A DNA stretch of 40,117 nucleotides, taken from positions 1 to 40,117 of the forward strand of contig JACMOK010000166.1 in the NCBI GenBank assembly GCA_014378065.1, in the 5' to 3' direction. This document shows positions 33,257 through 40,117 of the stretch, one piece after another. Origin of the DNA: Flavobacterium sp. (lineage in GTDB: Bacteria; Bacteroidota; Bacteroidia; Flavobacteriales; Flavobacteriaceae). The translations under genes were made by a program, and so were the position numbers. The notes under the pieces are model-generated. The model saw nothing but the letters and a program-made list of their open reading frames with translations. It made no database searches and was not told the DNA's origin. The first letter of the stretch is position 1. Each line of letters begins with the position of its first letter.

Positions 33257-34081
33257 ATGAAAAAAGTCAGTTATCTTATTGTCCTCTTAATTGTAGCATT
33301 GCTTACAAGTTGTGAAACCGTGGTTGGCGTCGATTTAAATGAAGCGAAGCCAAAATTGGTCGTCGATGCCTCTATCAATTGGGTGAAAGGGTCTGCCGGT
33401 AACGAGCAACTCATAAAACTCACCACCACTACAGGCTATTTTTCTGAGACCATTCCGAATGTCGCGGGCGCAGTTGTATCGATAAAAAATAGCGCGGGAA
33501 CCAACTTTTCTTTCCTAGAAACCCCAAATACCGGAGAATATGTGTGCAGCACTTTTATCCCAGAACTTGGCGAAATCTACACCCTCACCATTCTTTATAA
33601 TGGCCAGACACTTACCGCCACCGAAACCATGATCGCCGTACCCGAGATCGATAAAATTGAACAAGAGATCTCGCCCGGAATTGGAAACGCCCAAGACCAT
33701 ATTGACATCAAAACTTTTTTTACCGATCCAGGAAATTCGAACGACTTTTACATGACGCGTGTTCAGACCGACATCAATGCGATACCGGAATATTACGTGA
33801 CCAACGACGAGTTCTTTCAAGGCAACCAAATCTTCGATTTATACATGAACCAATATCTAAAAGCGGGCGATAGTGTCGCAGTTAAATTGTTCGGTATCTC
33901 TGAAAGATATTACAACTACATGGCCATCCTAACCAGTCTCGCCGGAAACAGCAGCGGTCCGTTTTCAACCCCGCCTGCCACGTTACGCGGAAATGTGGTC
34001 AATAACACCAATCCCGATAATTTCATTCTGGGCTACTTTAGTTTGAATGAGGTTGATGCAGCCTTATATGTAGTGCAGTAA
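33257..34081 (+). CDS. DUF4249 family lipoprotein
   Basis: This 274-residue protein has a lipoprotein signal ending ALLTSC (Cys19). It continues ETVVGVDLNEAKPKLVVDAS, which is the start pattern of DUF4249. Beta-rich segments follow, such as IPNVAGAVVSIKNSAG and GEYVCSTFIPELGEIYTLTI. DUF4249 proteins are Bacteroidetes outer-membrane lipoproteins usually encoded right after a TonB-dependent receptor, by analogy with SusC/SusD pairs. A role in capturing the receptor's substrate is inferred. No biochemical function is established. At 274 residues it is shorter than many family members. Confidence 0.87.
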   Translation: MKKVSYLIVLLIVALLTSCETVVGVDLNEAKPKLVVDASINWVKGSAGNEQLIKLTTTTGYFSETIPNVAGAVVSIKNSAGTNFSFLETPNTGEYVCSTFIPELGEIYTLTILYNGQTLTATETMIAVPEIDKIEQEISPGIGNAQDHIDIKTFFTDPGNSNDFYMTRVQTDINAIPEYYVTNDEFFQGNQIFDLYMNQYLKAGDSVAVKLFGISERYYNYMAILTSLAGNSSGPFSTPPATLRGNVVNNTNPDNFILGYFSLNEVDAALYVVQ

Positions 34082-34187
34082 GAAGCCAATCCGGCTGTCC
34101 TTTTCAAAAAAACAGCGCTGCGAAAGGATTTGTTCGTTGCGCAAGGAGTTTCTTGCAGGCACTCTTGCCCAACCACAAAAGCCAATG

Positions 34188-34225
34188 TCGCAGTCCCGTT
34201 TTGTTTTTCATTCCCATCCGGGCTA
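34188..34225 (-). repeat. Degenerate third copy of the structured repeat
   Basis: On the minus strand this begins TAGCCCGGAT, identical over ten bases to copy 1, and ends AACGGGACTGCGA, matching the CGGGA end of the element. The central hairpin is replaced by an A-rich stretch. CCCG and CGGG remain able to pair. It is the only structure I see in the 190-nt gap between the DUF4249 and thiamine pyrophosphokinase genes. Confidence 0.5.
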
Positions 34226-34271
34226 TGACCACTTTTAACTATATTTACGTGCTCATTTTAATATCTATTTC

Positions 34272-34934
34272 ATGTCTTCCCATCACATTGTTCGCGACGA
34301 CCAAGAACCCGCTCTTATTATTGCTAATGGCTCCGCTTGCCACGAGGAATTATTGGGCCAATTGCTAGAATGGTCTCCACTAGTAATTGTTCTCGACGCA
34401 GCGATAGAAAGAGTCATGGCACTAAACATCAAAGTAGATGTATTGCTGGGCGATTTTGACAACGCATTCAACCCCAACGATTTTCTTCAATTGCAATCGC
34501 CAATCGAAGTGGTTTACACGCCAGATCAAAATAAAACCGATTTAGAAAAAGCATTTGATTACCTCATTGAACGTAAAATTCCGGCCGTAAATGTTGTTTG
34601 GGCAACCGGGAAACGGGCCGATCATACCATTTCAAACCTCACCAATATTGTTCGTTACCGCCATTTATTAAAAATTGTCATTTTTGACGACCATTCAAAA
34701 ATATTTACATTACCCAGAACTTTTCAAAAATGGTACACTGCCAAAACCATTATTTCGTTGATTCCGGTGGGAGTTGTATCCGGAATTAACTCAGAAAATT
34801 TGATCTATCCGCTGCAGAATGATACCTTAACAATGGGCTACAGAAGTGGCAACAGCAATGCCGTCGCTCAGGATGGCATTGTAGTGATCTCACATACTGA
34901 AGGCGATTTGTTACTGATGGAATGTGTTGATTAA
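34272..34934 (+). CDS. Thiamine pyrophosphokinase
   Basis: This enzyme makes thiamine diphosphate from thiamine and ATP. The 220-residue product has the signature acidic segments VLLGDFDNA (58-66, Asp61 and Asp63) and DQNKTDLEKAFDYL (85-98). WATGKRADHTISNL near 115-128 follows, the pattern of the TPK catalytic domain. A C-terminal beta domain contains ISLIPVGVVSGINSENLIYP. It is standalone, without a thi operon or a visible TPP riboswitch nearby. It converges with the hydrolase gene, leaving a 1-nt gap between stops. A weak -7-like TATATTTA lies at 34240-34247. Confidence 0.9.
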   Translation: MSSHHIVRDDQEPALIIANGSACHEELLGQLLEWSPLVIVLDAAIERVMALNIKVDVLLGDFDNAFNPNDFLQLQSPIEVVYTPDQNKTDLEKAFDYLIERKIPAVNVVWATGKRADHTISNLTNIVRYRHLLKIVIFDDHSKIFTLPRTFQKWYTAKTIISLIPVGVVSGINSENLIYPLQNDTLTMGYRSGNSNAVAQDGIVVISHTEGDLLLMECVD

Positions 34935-34935
34935 T

Positions 34936-35802
34936 TCAGGGTAGCGCAAACAACTGGTCCCGAATTAATTTAAAATGTTCCCACGGAATAAAGTGATTTG
35001 CATTTTCGATGGCAATAACGTGGATCGCTTTTGCATTGACAAATTCCCTTTTCATAAAGGCAACATTGCTATACGGAACCAACGGATCTTTAGTGCCATG
35101 AATGATAGTAACACCACAGCTGATGTTTTTTAAAAAGGGTTGCATTTTAAACAGATCCGCTTTGAGCCACCACAATTCGTCATTCGACGGACGTAGAGCA
35201 CCCGGAATCAAATAGCGCAGGGGCTTTGAAATTAATATCGGACGCCACAATTCACGCGTTTCGACATTGGGGTCAACGGCGCCAGACAAAATCACAAGAT
35301 GGTGAATGATGGTTGGCTTATCGGTAGCTATCTTCACCGCCAGTGGACCACCTAAGGAATGACCAACCAAAGTAATAGGTTGGTGATTGTCGGTAGCATT
35401 AATTAAAGCTTCAATTATTTTGGCTTGGGTCGCCAGATTCTGAGCTTGACCGAAATTACTGTTACCAAAGCCAGGCCGATCAATGGCAATCATCCTGTAT
35501 TTCCGCAGCAATAAAGTATCTGTTAAATAGGATTTAAAAGCGTCCCAGCTTCCAGGAGATCCATGTATAAAAAATAAGGTCGGTTTTTGCGGATCGCCGG
35601 TTTCAATATAGTGCATTTGGTAGTTATCCAGGATCACCGTTTTGCTGACAAACGGCACTTTTAAAGGATCAAAATAATGGTGGGTTTCCTTTAAACTCAT
35701 CCGCATCGTAACACACGACTGGCAAATGACAACATAAGAAAACATAAAGGCGAAAACGAAGTATTTAAATTTGAAACGAAATTTTCCGAATATTCTGCCC
35801 AT
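34936..35802 (-). CDS. Alpha/beta hydrolase, probable lipoprotein
   Basis: This 288-residue alpha/beta-hydrolase has a hydrophobic N-terminus ending VVICQSC, in which Cys30 could be lipidated. The oxyanion segment FFIHGSPGSWDAF (77-89) precedes nucleophile Ser149 in VGHSLGGPLA. Asp239 in HGTKDPLVPY and His270 in ENANHFIPWEHF complete the triad. The reaction may be hydrolysis of an ester, lactone or epoxide. The exact substrate is not recognisable. It follows the secreted protein gene by 11 nt on the minus strand, so the two are probably co-transcribed and both act outside the cytoplasm. Confidence 0.88.
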   Translation of the reverse strand: MGRIFGKFRFKFKYFVFAFMFSYVVICQSCVTMRMSLKETHHYFDPLKVPFVSKTVILDNYQMHYIETGDPQKPTLFFIHGSPGSWDAFKSYLTDTLLLRKYRMIAIDRPGFGNSNFGQAQNLATQAKIIEALINATDNHQPITLVGHSLGGPLAVKIATDKPTIIHHLVILSGAVDPNVETRELWRPILISKPLRYLIPGALRPSNDELWWLKADLFKMQPFLKNISCGVTIIHGTKDPLVPYSNVAFMKREFVNAKAIHVIAIENANHFIPWEHFKLIRDQLFALP

Positions 35803-35813
35803 ACAAGAAAAAA

Positions 35814-36443
35814 TTAATCCTTAACGATAATTATAGTGGCTTTAAATCCAGTTGCCAAATTCCACTGATTCGCTGAAACCAAACCGCCTGTATCATCATA
35901 AATTCGAAATTCAGCGGTATTTGGGCCAGAAGTTCCCTGATTCAAAGCTTCAAAATCGATCTTGTTAAACCCTTTCTCCAAACCCAATTCGATTCCTTTA
36001 AAATCACCATCCAGAAAAATCTCAGCAACCATGATTTTGTCATTGACCAAAATTTTAATGCGATCGCCATCCACCTCACCAAAATCGCGATAGCTGATTC
36101 TGACGTTATTCGATTTGGTTCTAAAATCTCCTAAATATTGATTTTTTCGAAAGATTTTAAAATCTTCCGTTCCCTCACCGACCTTATTGAGTTTGTCTTT
36201 ATATACATCGCCAGGATTGGCAAAATCATTATTAATGGCAAACTGCAAGTCCTTCTTTTCCAATATGGAAGTAGTAGTATTGGATTTTATCTTAGGGGTA
36301 AAAATTGACGTAGACAAAGATTTGGGGAGTGTTAGTCCGCTCCCAGCTGGGGCAATTGAATTAGAATTGTTCAGAAATTCATTCTGACCGATTGCAGAAA
36401 AAGAAAGACAAAAAAATACCAAAAATAAAAATATCCTTTTCAT
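35814..36443 (-). CDS. Secreted protein of unknown function
   Basis: This 209-residue protein has a clear signal peptide (about 1-19, FLFLVFFCLSFSAIGQ), followed by a Ser/Thr/Asn-rich linker (about 20-65) and a beta-rich domain (about 80-209). The domain includes SYRDFGEVDGDRIKILVNDK, EIFLDGDFKGIELGLEKGFN and TAEFRIYDDTGGLVSANQWN. Those lines look like a small beta-sandwich with repeated Asp-Gly turns, but I do not recognise a named family. It precedes the alpha/beta hydrolase gene by 11 nt and is probably the first gene of that pair. Confidence 0.75.
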   Translation of the reverse strand: MKRIFLFLVFFCLSFSAIGQNEFLNNSNSIAPAGSGLTLPKSLSTSIFTPKIKSNTTTSILEKKDLQFAINNDFANPGDVYKDKLNKVGEGTEDFKIFRKNQYLGDFRTKSNNVRISYRDFGEVDGDRIKILVNDKIMVAEIFLDGDFKGIELGLEKGFNKIDFEALNQGTSGPNTAEFRIYDDTGGLVSANQWNLATGFKATIIIVKD

Positions 36444-36532
36444 AAAGCCACTTTAAATTTTCGCTGTGATTTAAAGTGTGTAAAATTAATGCATTAAATG
36501 GCAAGCCGAGGTCTTTTATCTTTTTTTTATCA

Positions 36533-36564
36533 TTTAAATTTACACCCAAAGAATTGTAATTTTC
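36533..36564 (+). promoter_or_regulatory. Tentative promoter of nudK
   Basis: TTTA (36533-36536), 20 nt and TAATTTTC (36557-36564) give one mismatch in each box against the Bacteroidetes pattern. The leader to ATG 36605 would be about 35 nt. Confidence 0.35.
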
Positions 36565-36604
36565 CAATTTAAACCGCAGTATCGATTTTCAAAAAACCCA
36601 TTTT

Positions 36605-37186
36605 ATGAGTAACCCTATTATTAAAATCACACAAAACGAAATCCTTTCGGACAACTGGTATACGCTTCGAAAAATAACCTACAAATATCAAAAAAATAAT
36701 GGCCCTGTAGAAACACAGATTCGGGAGGCCTACGATCGCGGCAATGGCGCCACCATTTTACTTTACAACAAAACCTGTAAAACAGTAATTTTAACACGGC
36801 AATTCCGATTGCCCACCTATTTAAATGGCAACGAAAATGGGATGATGATCGAAGCTTGTGCCGGCCTTTTAGATACCGACAATGCCGAAGCATGCATCCG
36901 AAGAGAAACAGAAGAGGAAACTGGCTATATTGTAGATAAAGTTCGAAAGATTTTTGAAGTGTATATGTCGCCGGGTTCTGTAACCGAAATCGTTCACTTC
37001 TTCGTTGGTGCCTACACGAAAGAGATGAAAATCAATGATGGCGGCGGATTGAAGGAAGAGCAGGAAAATATAGAAGTGCTGGAATTTCCTTTTGAAAAAG
37101 CGATGGAAATGATGGCCAACGGTGAAATAAAAGATGCGAAAACCATTATGCTGTTGCAGTATGCAAAAATCAACAACCTCGTATAA
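36605..37186 (+). CDS. nudK: Nudix hydrolase, GDP-mannose pyrophosphatase type
   Basis: This 193-residue Nudix enzyme closely follows E. coli NudK in its conserved blocks: TRQFRLPTYLNGNENGMMIE, AGLLDTDNAEACIRRETEEE (the Nudix region, 86-105) and FEVYMSPGSVTEIVHFFVGA. The catalytic helix RETEEETG (100-107) is intact. The upstream Glu of the generic Nudix box is Asn93 here, at a position where E. coli NudK has Glu. NudK hydrolyses GDP-mannose to mannose-1-phosphate and GMP, which could tune polysaccharide precursors. It is just upstream of rlmF, which has its own promoter box. Confidence 0.9.
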   Translation: MSNPIIKITQNEILSDNWYTLRKITYKYQKNNGPVETQIREAYDRGNGATILLYNKTCKTVILTRQFRLPTYLNGNENGMMIEACAGLLDTDNAEACIRRETEEETGYIVDKVRKIFEVYMSPGSVTEIVHFFVGAYTKEMKINDGGGLKEEQENIEVLEFPFEKAMEMMANGEIKDAKTIMLLQYAKINNLV

Positions 37187-37193
37187 TATTGCA

Positions 37194-37201
37194 TATCTTT
37201 G
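37194..37201 (+). promoter_or_regulatory. -7 box at the rlmF start codon (TATCTTTG)
   Basis: TATCTTTG is an exact consensus match followed by CGGC. It lies 5 nt before the ATG at 37207, so transcription would begin at or next to the start codon. No spaced -33 TTTG is visible. Confidence 0.55.
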
Positions 37202-37206
37202 CGGCA

Positions 37207-38151
37207 ATGAAACCCAACAATACGCCAGAAAAATCAACCTTGCATCCGCGCAATGCACACCGTTTTAGCTATGATTTTGAAGCTTTAATTTTGGCTTATC
37301 CCGAATTGCGAAATTTTCTTTTTACCAACCAGTATCAAATTGAAACGCTAGATTTTAGTAATCCCGATGCTGTAAAAGCCTTGAATAAAGCCTTGCTGAT
37401 TCAATTTTATGATATTAAAATTTGGGATATACCAAAACATTATTTGTGTGCACCCATTCCAGGACGGGTTGATTACATTCATTACCTAGCTGATTTGCTG
37501 GCTTTGAACAACAACGGGCAAATTCCCGAAGGTGACAACATTCAAGGACTCGATATTGGTATCGGCGCCAATTGCATTTATCCGATATTGGGAAATGCAG
37601 TCTATGGGTGGTCTTTTGTAGGCACAGATACGGATGAAAATGCGATTCAGAACTGCAAAAAAATCATTGCTGAAAATCCAAAACTCATCGATGTCATTAG
37701 TTTGCAACTCCAAACCGAATCGCGATTTATTTTTAAAAATATCATCACGGCTGAAGACCGATTTGCGTTTACGATCTGCAATCCTCCTTTTCATGCTTCC
37801 GCTGAAGAAGCCGCCAAAAGCAATTTGCGAAAAACCAATACGCTCCAAAATACAAAGTCGACAGAACCGATTTTAAATTTTGGTGGACAGAATGCAGAAT
37901 TGTGGTGCGACGGCGGAGAAATCGGATTCATAACCCAAATGATTTACGAAAGTGTAAAATATCCAAAACAAGTCCTCTGGTTTACTACTTTAATTTCTAA
38001 AAAAGACAACCTTTCGTCGATTTACAAGACACTTAATAAAGTGAATGCCGCCGAAATCAAAACTATTGATATGGCGCAAGGCCAAAAAACCAGCCGAATT
38101 GTTGCTTGGACTTTTCTTACGGAAAGACAGCAAAAAGAGTGGCAATTTTAA
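37207..38151 (+). CDS. rlmF: 23S rRNA (adenine-1618-N6)-methyltransferase RlmF
   Basis: RlmF methylates N6 of A1618 in 23S rRNA with S-adenosylmethionine. The 314-residue product has LHPRNAHRFSYDF near the N-terminus, typical of the family. The SAM-binding loop LDIGIGANCIYP is at 115-126, and the adenine N6-methyltransferase catalytic motif NPPF is at 192-195, in TICNPPFHAS. IGFITQMIYESV follows near 240. ATG 37207 gives a normal RlmF N-terminus and places a consensus -7 box just upstream, so the mRNA may be leaderless. An earlier in-frame ATG at 37189 lies upstream of that box. Confidence 0.92.
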   Translation: MKPNNTPEKSTLHPRNAHRFSYDFEALILAYPELRNFLFTNQYQIETLDFSNPDAVKALNKALLIQFYDIKIWDIPKHYLCAPIPGRVDYIHYLADLLALNNNGQIPEGDNIQGLDIGIGANCIYPILGNAVYGWSFVGTDTDENAIQNCKKIIAENPKLIDVISLQLQTESRFIFKNIITAEDRFAFTICNPPFHASAEEAAKSNLRKTNTLQNTKSTEPILNFGGQNAELWCDGGEIGFITQMIYESVKYPKQVLWFTTLISKKDNLSSIYKTLNKVNAAEIKTIDMAQGQKTSRIVAWTFLTERQQKEWQF

Positions 38152-38185
38152 GATTTTATCTCCAATTTTTATACGTTTACTTTTG

Positions 38186-38193
38186 TAACTTTG
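38186..38193 (+). promoter_or_regulatory. -7 box of the uvrB promoter (TAACTTTG)
   Basis: TAACTTTG is an exact TAnnTTTG followed by CGGC, giving a leader of about 48 nt to ATG 38247. A TTTT at 38166-38169, 16 nt upstream, is a weak -33 candidate. No LexA-like box is evident. Confidence 0.6.
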
Positions 38194-38246
38194 CGGCTCC
38201 TATGCTGTTATTAATGCAACTGGATTGCTTAAATTGTAACTATTAA

Positions 38247-40117
38247 ATGAATTTCCAAGTAGTATCCGATTACAAACCCAAAGGCGACCAGCCACAGGCG
38301 ATTGAAAAATTGGCCCAAGGTATTGTTGACGGCGAAAAATTTCAAACTTTGCTCGGCGTTACGGGCTCTGGAAAAACCTTTACTGTGGCCAATGTAATTG
38401 AAGAAGTGCAAAGACCCACTTTGGTCTTGGCACACAACAAAACACTTGCAGCCCAATTGTATTCTGAGTTCAAACAGTTTTTTCCCAACAATGCAGTCGA
38501 GTATTTTGTTTCTTACTACGATTATTACCAACCCGAAGCCTTCATGCCGGTCACAGGCGTTTTCATTGAAAAAGATTTGTCTATCAATGAAGAACTCGAA
38601 AAAATGAGAATGAGCACCACGGCCTCACTTCTTTCAGGACGCAGGGATCTTTTGGTAGTCGCTTCAGTGTCGTGTTTGTATGGAATTGGAAATCCAATAG
38701 AATTTCAAAAAAATATTATTCCGATTGAAAAAGGGCAGACCATTTCCAGAACTAAATTATTGCATCAATTGGTGCAAAGTTTATATTCGAGAACCGAAGC
38801 CGATTTCAATCCCGGAAATTTCCGAATCAAAGGCGACACAGTGGATGTCTATCCGAGTTATGCAGACGACGCCTATCGGATACATTTCTTTGGTGATGAA
38901 ATCGAAGCCATTGAGCGGTTTGAGATCAAGAATTCCAGAGTCCTCGAAAAGTTTGACAAGTTGACCATTTACCCTGCCAATATGTTTGTGACTTCGCCCG
39001 ACGTATTGCAAAATGCCATCTGGGAAATCCAGCAGGATTTGGTAAAGCAAGTCACTTATTTCAATGAAATTGGGAAAAATCTGGAAGCCAAGCGCTTGGA
39101 GGAACGCACCAATTTCGACTTGGAAATGATTCGTGAACTAGGATATTGCTCTGGAATTGAAAATTATTCCCGTTATCTCGACGGCCGTTTACCCGGCACA
39201 AGACCATTCTGTTTATTGGATTATTTTCCGAAAGATTACCTAATGGTCATCGACGAGAGTCACGTGACGGTTTCGCAAGTACACGCTATGTATGGCGGCG
39301 ATAGGAGCAGAAAGGAGAACTTGGTCGAGTATGGTTTCCGTTTGCCAGCCGCAATGGACAATCGGCCGTTGAAGTTTGAAGAATTTGAGGCGATGCAAAA
39401 CCAAGTCATCTATGTATCGGCCACTCCTGCAGATTATGAGTTGCAAAAAACGGATGGCGTGGTGGTGGAACAAGTCATTCGCCCTACGGGATTGTTAGAT
39501 CCAATTATTGAAGTGCGTCCGAGTTTGAATCAGATTGATGATTTAATCGAAGAAATTCAACTGCGGGCTGAAATAGACGAACGCGTTTTGGTGACCACTT
39601 TAACCAAAAGAATGGCGGAAGAATTGGCGAAATATTTAACGAAAGTCAGTATTCGCTGCCGCTACATCCATTCTGAAGTGGATACGCTGGAGCGCATCGA
39701 AATTATGCAAGACTTGCGCAAAGGAATTTTTGATGTGTTAATTGGGGTCAATTTGCTTCGGGAGGGATTGGATTTACCCGAAGTTTCTTTGGTTGCGATT
39801 TTAGATGCCGACAAAGAAGGCTTTTTGAGAAATGCCCGTTCGCTAACCCAAACCATTGGTCGTGCGGCGCGAAATCTTAACGGAAAAGCAATCATGTATG
39901 CCGATAAAATTACGGCCAGCATGCAAAAAACGATTGATGAAACAGAATACCGTCGGGCGAAACAAATTCAGTTCAATACCGAAAACAATGTTATCCCGAT
40001 GGCATTGAACAAAAAAATAGAAAGTGCGTTTACCAAAAATAAGTTGGTAGACTACGAGTTGGGATATACAGTAGGAAAAGCGGCGGAACCAGTTGCAGAA
40101 TACCTGACCAAACCCCA
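38247..40117 (+). CDS. uvrB: Excinuclease ABC subunit UvrB, 3' end beyond the window
   Basis: UvrB is the damage-verifying helicase-like subunit of nucleotide excision repair. The frame stays open from ATG 38247 to the right edge (623 full codons), without a frameshift. Visible motifs are Walker A GVTGSGKT (37-44), the beta-hairpin YYDYYQPEAFMP near 93-104, Walker B region VIDESHVTVSQ near 333-343, and the helicase block GVNLLREGLDLPEVSLVAIL. QTIGRAARN follows. UvrB is normally about 660-680 residues, so only the last part, including any UvrC-binding tail, is missing. Confidence 0.97.
   Translation, partial: MNFQVVSDYKPKGDQPQAIEKLAQGIVDGEKFQTLLGVTGSGKTFTVANVIEEVQRPTLVLAHNKTLAAQLYSEFKQFFPNNAVEYFVSYYDYYQPEAFMPVTGVFIEKDLSINEELEKMRMSTTASLLSGRRDLLVVASVSCLYGIGNPIEFQKNIIPIEKGQTISRTKLLHQLVQSLYSRTEADFNPGNFRIKGDTVDVYPSYADDAYRIHFFGDEIEAIERFEIKNSRVLEKFDKLTIYPANMFVTSPDVLQNAIWEIQQDLVKQVTYFNEIGKNLEAKRLEERTNFDLEMIRELGYCSGIENYSRYLDGRLPGTRPFCLLDYFPKDYLMVIDESHVTVSQVHAMYGGDRSRKENLVEYGFRLPAAMDNRPLKFEEFEAMQNQVIYVSATPADYELQKTDGVVVEQVIRPTGLLDPIIEVRPSLNQIDDLIEEIQLRAEIDERVLVTTLTKRMAEELAKYLTKVSIRCRYIHSEVDTLERIEIMQDLRKGIFDVLIGVNLLREGLDLPEVSLVAILDADKEGFLRNARSLTQTIGRAARNLNGKAIMYADKITASMQKTIDETEYRRAKQIQFNTENNVIPMALNKKIESAFTKNKLVDYELGYTVGKAAEPVAEYLTKP

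Noticed and set aside
34153..34368. Small plus-strand open frame overlapping the start of thiamine pyrophosphokinase
   Set aside because: It crosses the degenerate repeat, has no domain and conflicts with the well-supported kinase frame.
39259..39268. GTCACGTGAC palindrome resembling the core of a parS site
   Set aside because: It encodes the conserved ESHVT of the UvrB Walker B region, and the outer bases do not match the TGTTTCACGTGAAACA parS consensus.
38247..40117. Possible frameshift in uvrB, since it lacks a stop in the window
   Set aside because: Reading the frame codon by codon shows no internal stop and all motifs in order. The gene simply continues past the edge.
1..40117. CRISPR array, prophage, insertion sequence or toxin-antitoxin locus
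   Set aside because: No regularly spaced repeats, transposase or integrase motifs, or typical small two-gene toxin pairs were seen on either strand.

Overview
This window looks like chromosomal DNA of a member of the Flavobacteriaceae, most like Flavobacterium. Three things point there. The DNA is AT-rich. Its promoters follow the Bacteroidetes pattern (a -33 TTTG-like box, about 19 nt, then a -7 TAnnTTTG box). The gene content is typical of the group: a type IX secretion (T9SS) type B C-terminal domain, a TonB-dependent receptor paired with a DUF4249 lipoprotein, DUF5683 between parB and dapB, a long signal peptidase I with an N-terminal membrane extension, and a fused cyclophilin-FKBP isomerase. 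The window is almost entirely housekeeping genes at high density. I see no prophage, insertion sequence, CRISPR array, toxin-antitoxin pair or defence island.

Layout, left to right. Positions 1-256 hold the end of a response regulator broken by a frameshift. A tRNA-Pro(GGG) with its promoter and terminator follows, then a small membrane protein and a 2,4-dienoyl-CoA reductase-type SDR. A structured repeat separates these from the tight parA-parB-DUF5683-dapB-lepB-wbqC-like run (2082-7244), which combines chromosome segregation, lysine/diaminopimelate synthesis and protein export. On the minus strand, mutL, two rhomboid proteases and an endonuclease/exonuclease/phosphatase protein form one run (11840 down to 7249). 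It is preceded by ribH and a membrane TPR protein, also on the minus strand. recF (13599) starts a long plus-strand stretch: a rhodanese-thioredoxin lipoprotein, a DUF2461 protein, a glycosyltransferase, an asparagine synthetase, murB and a PaiB-type flavoprotein. A minus-strand csaA interrupts before a thioredoxin-like protein and the glycogen pair glgA-glgC.

From 24.6 kb come a c-type cytochrome lipoprotein and the fused cyclophilin-FKBP isomerase (both minus), then trmD, rplS and icd. A secreted T9SS cargo protein, a TonB receptor and a DUF4249 lipoprotein follow, then thiamine pyrophosphokinase, an alpha/beta hydrolase with a secreted protein of unknown function, nudK, rlmF, and uvrB, which runs off the right edge.

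The less routine observations are mostly non-coding. A structured repeat occurs in three intergenic places, one copy degenerate. About eight promoters, mostly of translation and DNA-maintenance genes, carry a GC-rich extension (TTTGCnGC-like) after the -7 box. mutL mRNA probably begins with a hairpin. rlmF, and less surely the PaiB gene, may have leaderless transcripts. I do not see a clear previously undescribed multi-gene system.
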